Below are positions 5,744-6,654 of a stretch of DNA of 6,654 nt, in pieces; the stretch's first letter is position 1, and each line of letters begins with the position of its first letter. The stretch is taken from contig JAAUPO010000135.1 in NCBI GenBank assembly GCA_012033095.1, forward strand, positions 1-6,654, given 5' to 3'. The translations under genes were made by a program, and so were the position numbers. The DNA comes from Synechococcaceae cyanobacterium RL_1_2. GTDB lineage: Bacteria; Cyanobacteriota; Cyanobacteriia; Cyanobacteriales; JAAUPO01. Below the pieces are notes generated by a model. It made no database searches and had not been told where the DNA came from. It worked only from the letters and a program-made list of their open reading frames with translations.

Positions 5744-6654
5744 CTAGGATGGCTGTAGTTGGGAAAGGGCGGCTTGATATTGTAGATCGTCGGCAGTACC
5801 AATTTGTTTGAACGTAATGGGTGCTTGATCAACTTGGATATCAGGGGCAATACCTAATTTATTAATGTTATGGTGATCGGGGGTTTCGTATTGGGCAATG
5901 GTGACGGCTAACCCAGCACCATTACGGAGTTCAAACAGGGATTGGATTAAGCCTTTGCCAAAGGTGGTATCTCCAATTAACGTGGCACGATCGTTATCCT
6001 GTAAAGCTCCAGCTAAAATTTCCGATGCGCTAGCAGTGCCTTTATTCACTAATAGTACTAACGGAGCGTGGGTCATCATGGTGCTTTCGGCCTCAAAACT
6101 ATCTAGGGTACCTTGACGATCGACGGTATAAACAACGGTGCTAGGATTATCGAGCCAAATACGGGCAATTTCGATCCCAGCTTGCAGGAGACCACCAGGA
6201 TTATTTCTGAGGTCTAAAATGTAACCCTTTGCGCCTTCTGCTTCTAAAGTTTCGATCGCTCTAACCATTTCACCGTAGGCACTGGCACTGAATTGGCTTA
6301 ATTTGAGGTAGCCCACCGGGAAATTTTTGATTTGGTCATCTAATCGATAGGTGAGGGCACTCAATTCGATGCGATCGCGGGTAAGGGTAACATCCCTTAA
6401 GGTTTCCCCTGGGGTTTGAATGGAGAGGATCACTTTAGTCCCAATAGCTCCCCGCATTTTAGCGGCGGCTTCATCCAAACTTAAATCCTCCGTCGCGATC
6501 CCATCGATCGCCATAATTTGATCGAGGGGAATAATGCCCGCATTTTCCGCAGGGGAACCGGCTAAAGGAGCTACTACTTCTAAAATGCCATTGTCGGGGT
6601 TGATATTAATCTGTAGGCCGACACCGGACAGTTCTCCGGAAGTATTGATCTTTG
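5744..6654 (-). CDS. C-terminal processing peptidase (Ctp, S41), 5' end outside window
   Basis: S41 serine proteases of this type use a Ser-Lys pair to trim or degrade exported proteins, and in cyanobacteria one paralogue, CtpA, matures the D1 protein of photosystem II in the lumen. The frame is open from the window edge (first full codon 6652-6650) to the TAG at 5744-5746, giving 302 residues. The visible protein begins inside the PDZ domain (GELSGVGLQI, then VVAPLAGSPAENAGI, DQIMAIDG). It continues with GYLKLSQF at 114-121, YILDLRNNPGG at 144-154, the catalytic-Ser segment NKGTASASEILAGAL (Ser 208 of this fragment) and the catalytic Lys in TFGKG (Lys 233). The 25-residue Ser-Lys spacing matches the family. 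The N-terminal signal peptide and roughly the first 120 residues are missing because of the window edge, not because the gene is broken. Which paralogue (CtpA, CtpB or CtpC) this is cannot be settled from the part seen. It is convergent with the epimerase gene. Confidence 0.9.
   Translation of the reverse strand, partial: KINTSGELSGVGLQININPDNGILEVVAPLAGSPAENAGIIPLDQIMAIDGIATEDLSLDEAAAKMRGAIGTKVILSIQTPGETLRDVTLTRDRIELSALTYRLDDQIKNFPVGYLKLSQFSASAYGEMVRAIETLEAEGAKGYILDLRNNPGGLLQAGIEIARIWLDNPSTVVYTVDRQGTLDSFEAESTMMTHAPLVLLVNKGTASASEILAGALQDNDRATLIGDTTFGKGLIQSLFELRNGAGLAVTIAQYETPDHHNINKLGIAPDIQVDQAPITFKQIGTADDLQYQAALSQLQPS

Overview
The window looks like a piece of a cyanobacterial chromosome. 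Eight copies of the HIP1 octamer GCGATCGC occur (starting at 1663, 2231, 2547, 3112, 3618, 3855, 4065 and 6371), with many related CGATCG cores. A CCCCCTTGATAAGGGGG-type dispersed repeat of the kind common in cyanobacteria is present, and the gene content (CHAT-domain proteins, MurT, CobK, a C-terminal processing peptidase, a nucleotide-sugar epimerase) fits. The genus cannot be fixed from the sequence alone.

Layout. On the + strand, 1-1848 is a damaged CHAT (caspase-like protease) region. The C-terminal end of one CHAT protein (1-287) runs into a G/C-rich inverted-repeat element (277-410, possibly to 427). This is followed directly by the CHAT domain of a second protein that has lost its N-terminal part (421-1848) and carries two compensating frameshifts. 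Next comes a minus-strand group, transcribed from right to left: a small two-helix membrane protein (4358-4158), cobK/cbiJ (4111-3341) and murT (3215-1870, with one frameshift). murT converges on the CHAT remnant with only 21 bases between them. A 220-base divergent intergenic region (4359-4578) separates this group from a + strand UDP-glucuronate 4-epimerase-like gene (4579-5552, one frameshift). After a 191-base convergent gap with short palindromes comes the 3' part of a minus-strand ctp protease gene (5744-6654), whose start lies outside the window.

How the genes relate. MurT (peptidoglycan amidation), the sugar-nucleotide epimerase (surface polysaccharide) and Ctp (periplasmic or lumenal proteolysis) all concern the cell envelope. 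CobK belongs to cobalamin synthesis and the small membrane protein is of unknown role. The close spacing of the small gene, cobK and murT on one strand allows co-transcription, but no shared pathway is evident.

The most notable points are the chimeric CHAT locus joined through a repeat, the splitting of the CHAT His and Cys residues between reading frames, the three tandem 11-base units at the cobK GTG start, and four single-base frameshifts in 6.6 kb. Two of those frameshifts lie in otherwise well-conserved genes, which raises the question of sequencing or assembly error as opposed to true decay. I see no convincing new multi-gene system here.
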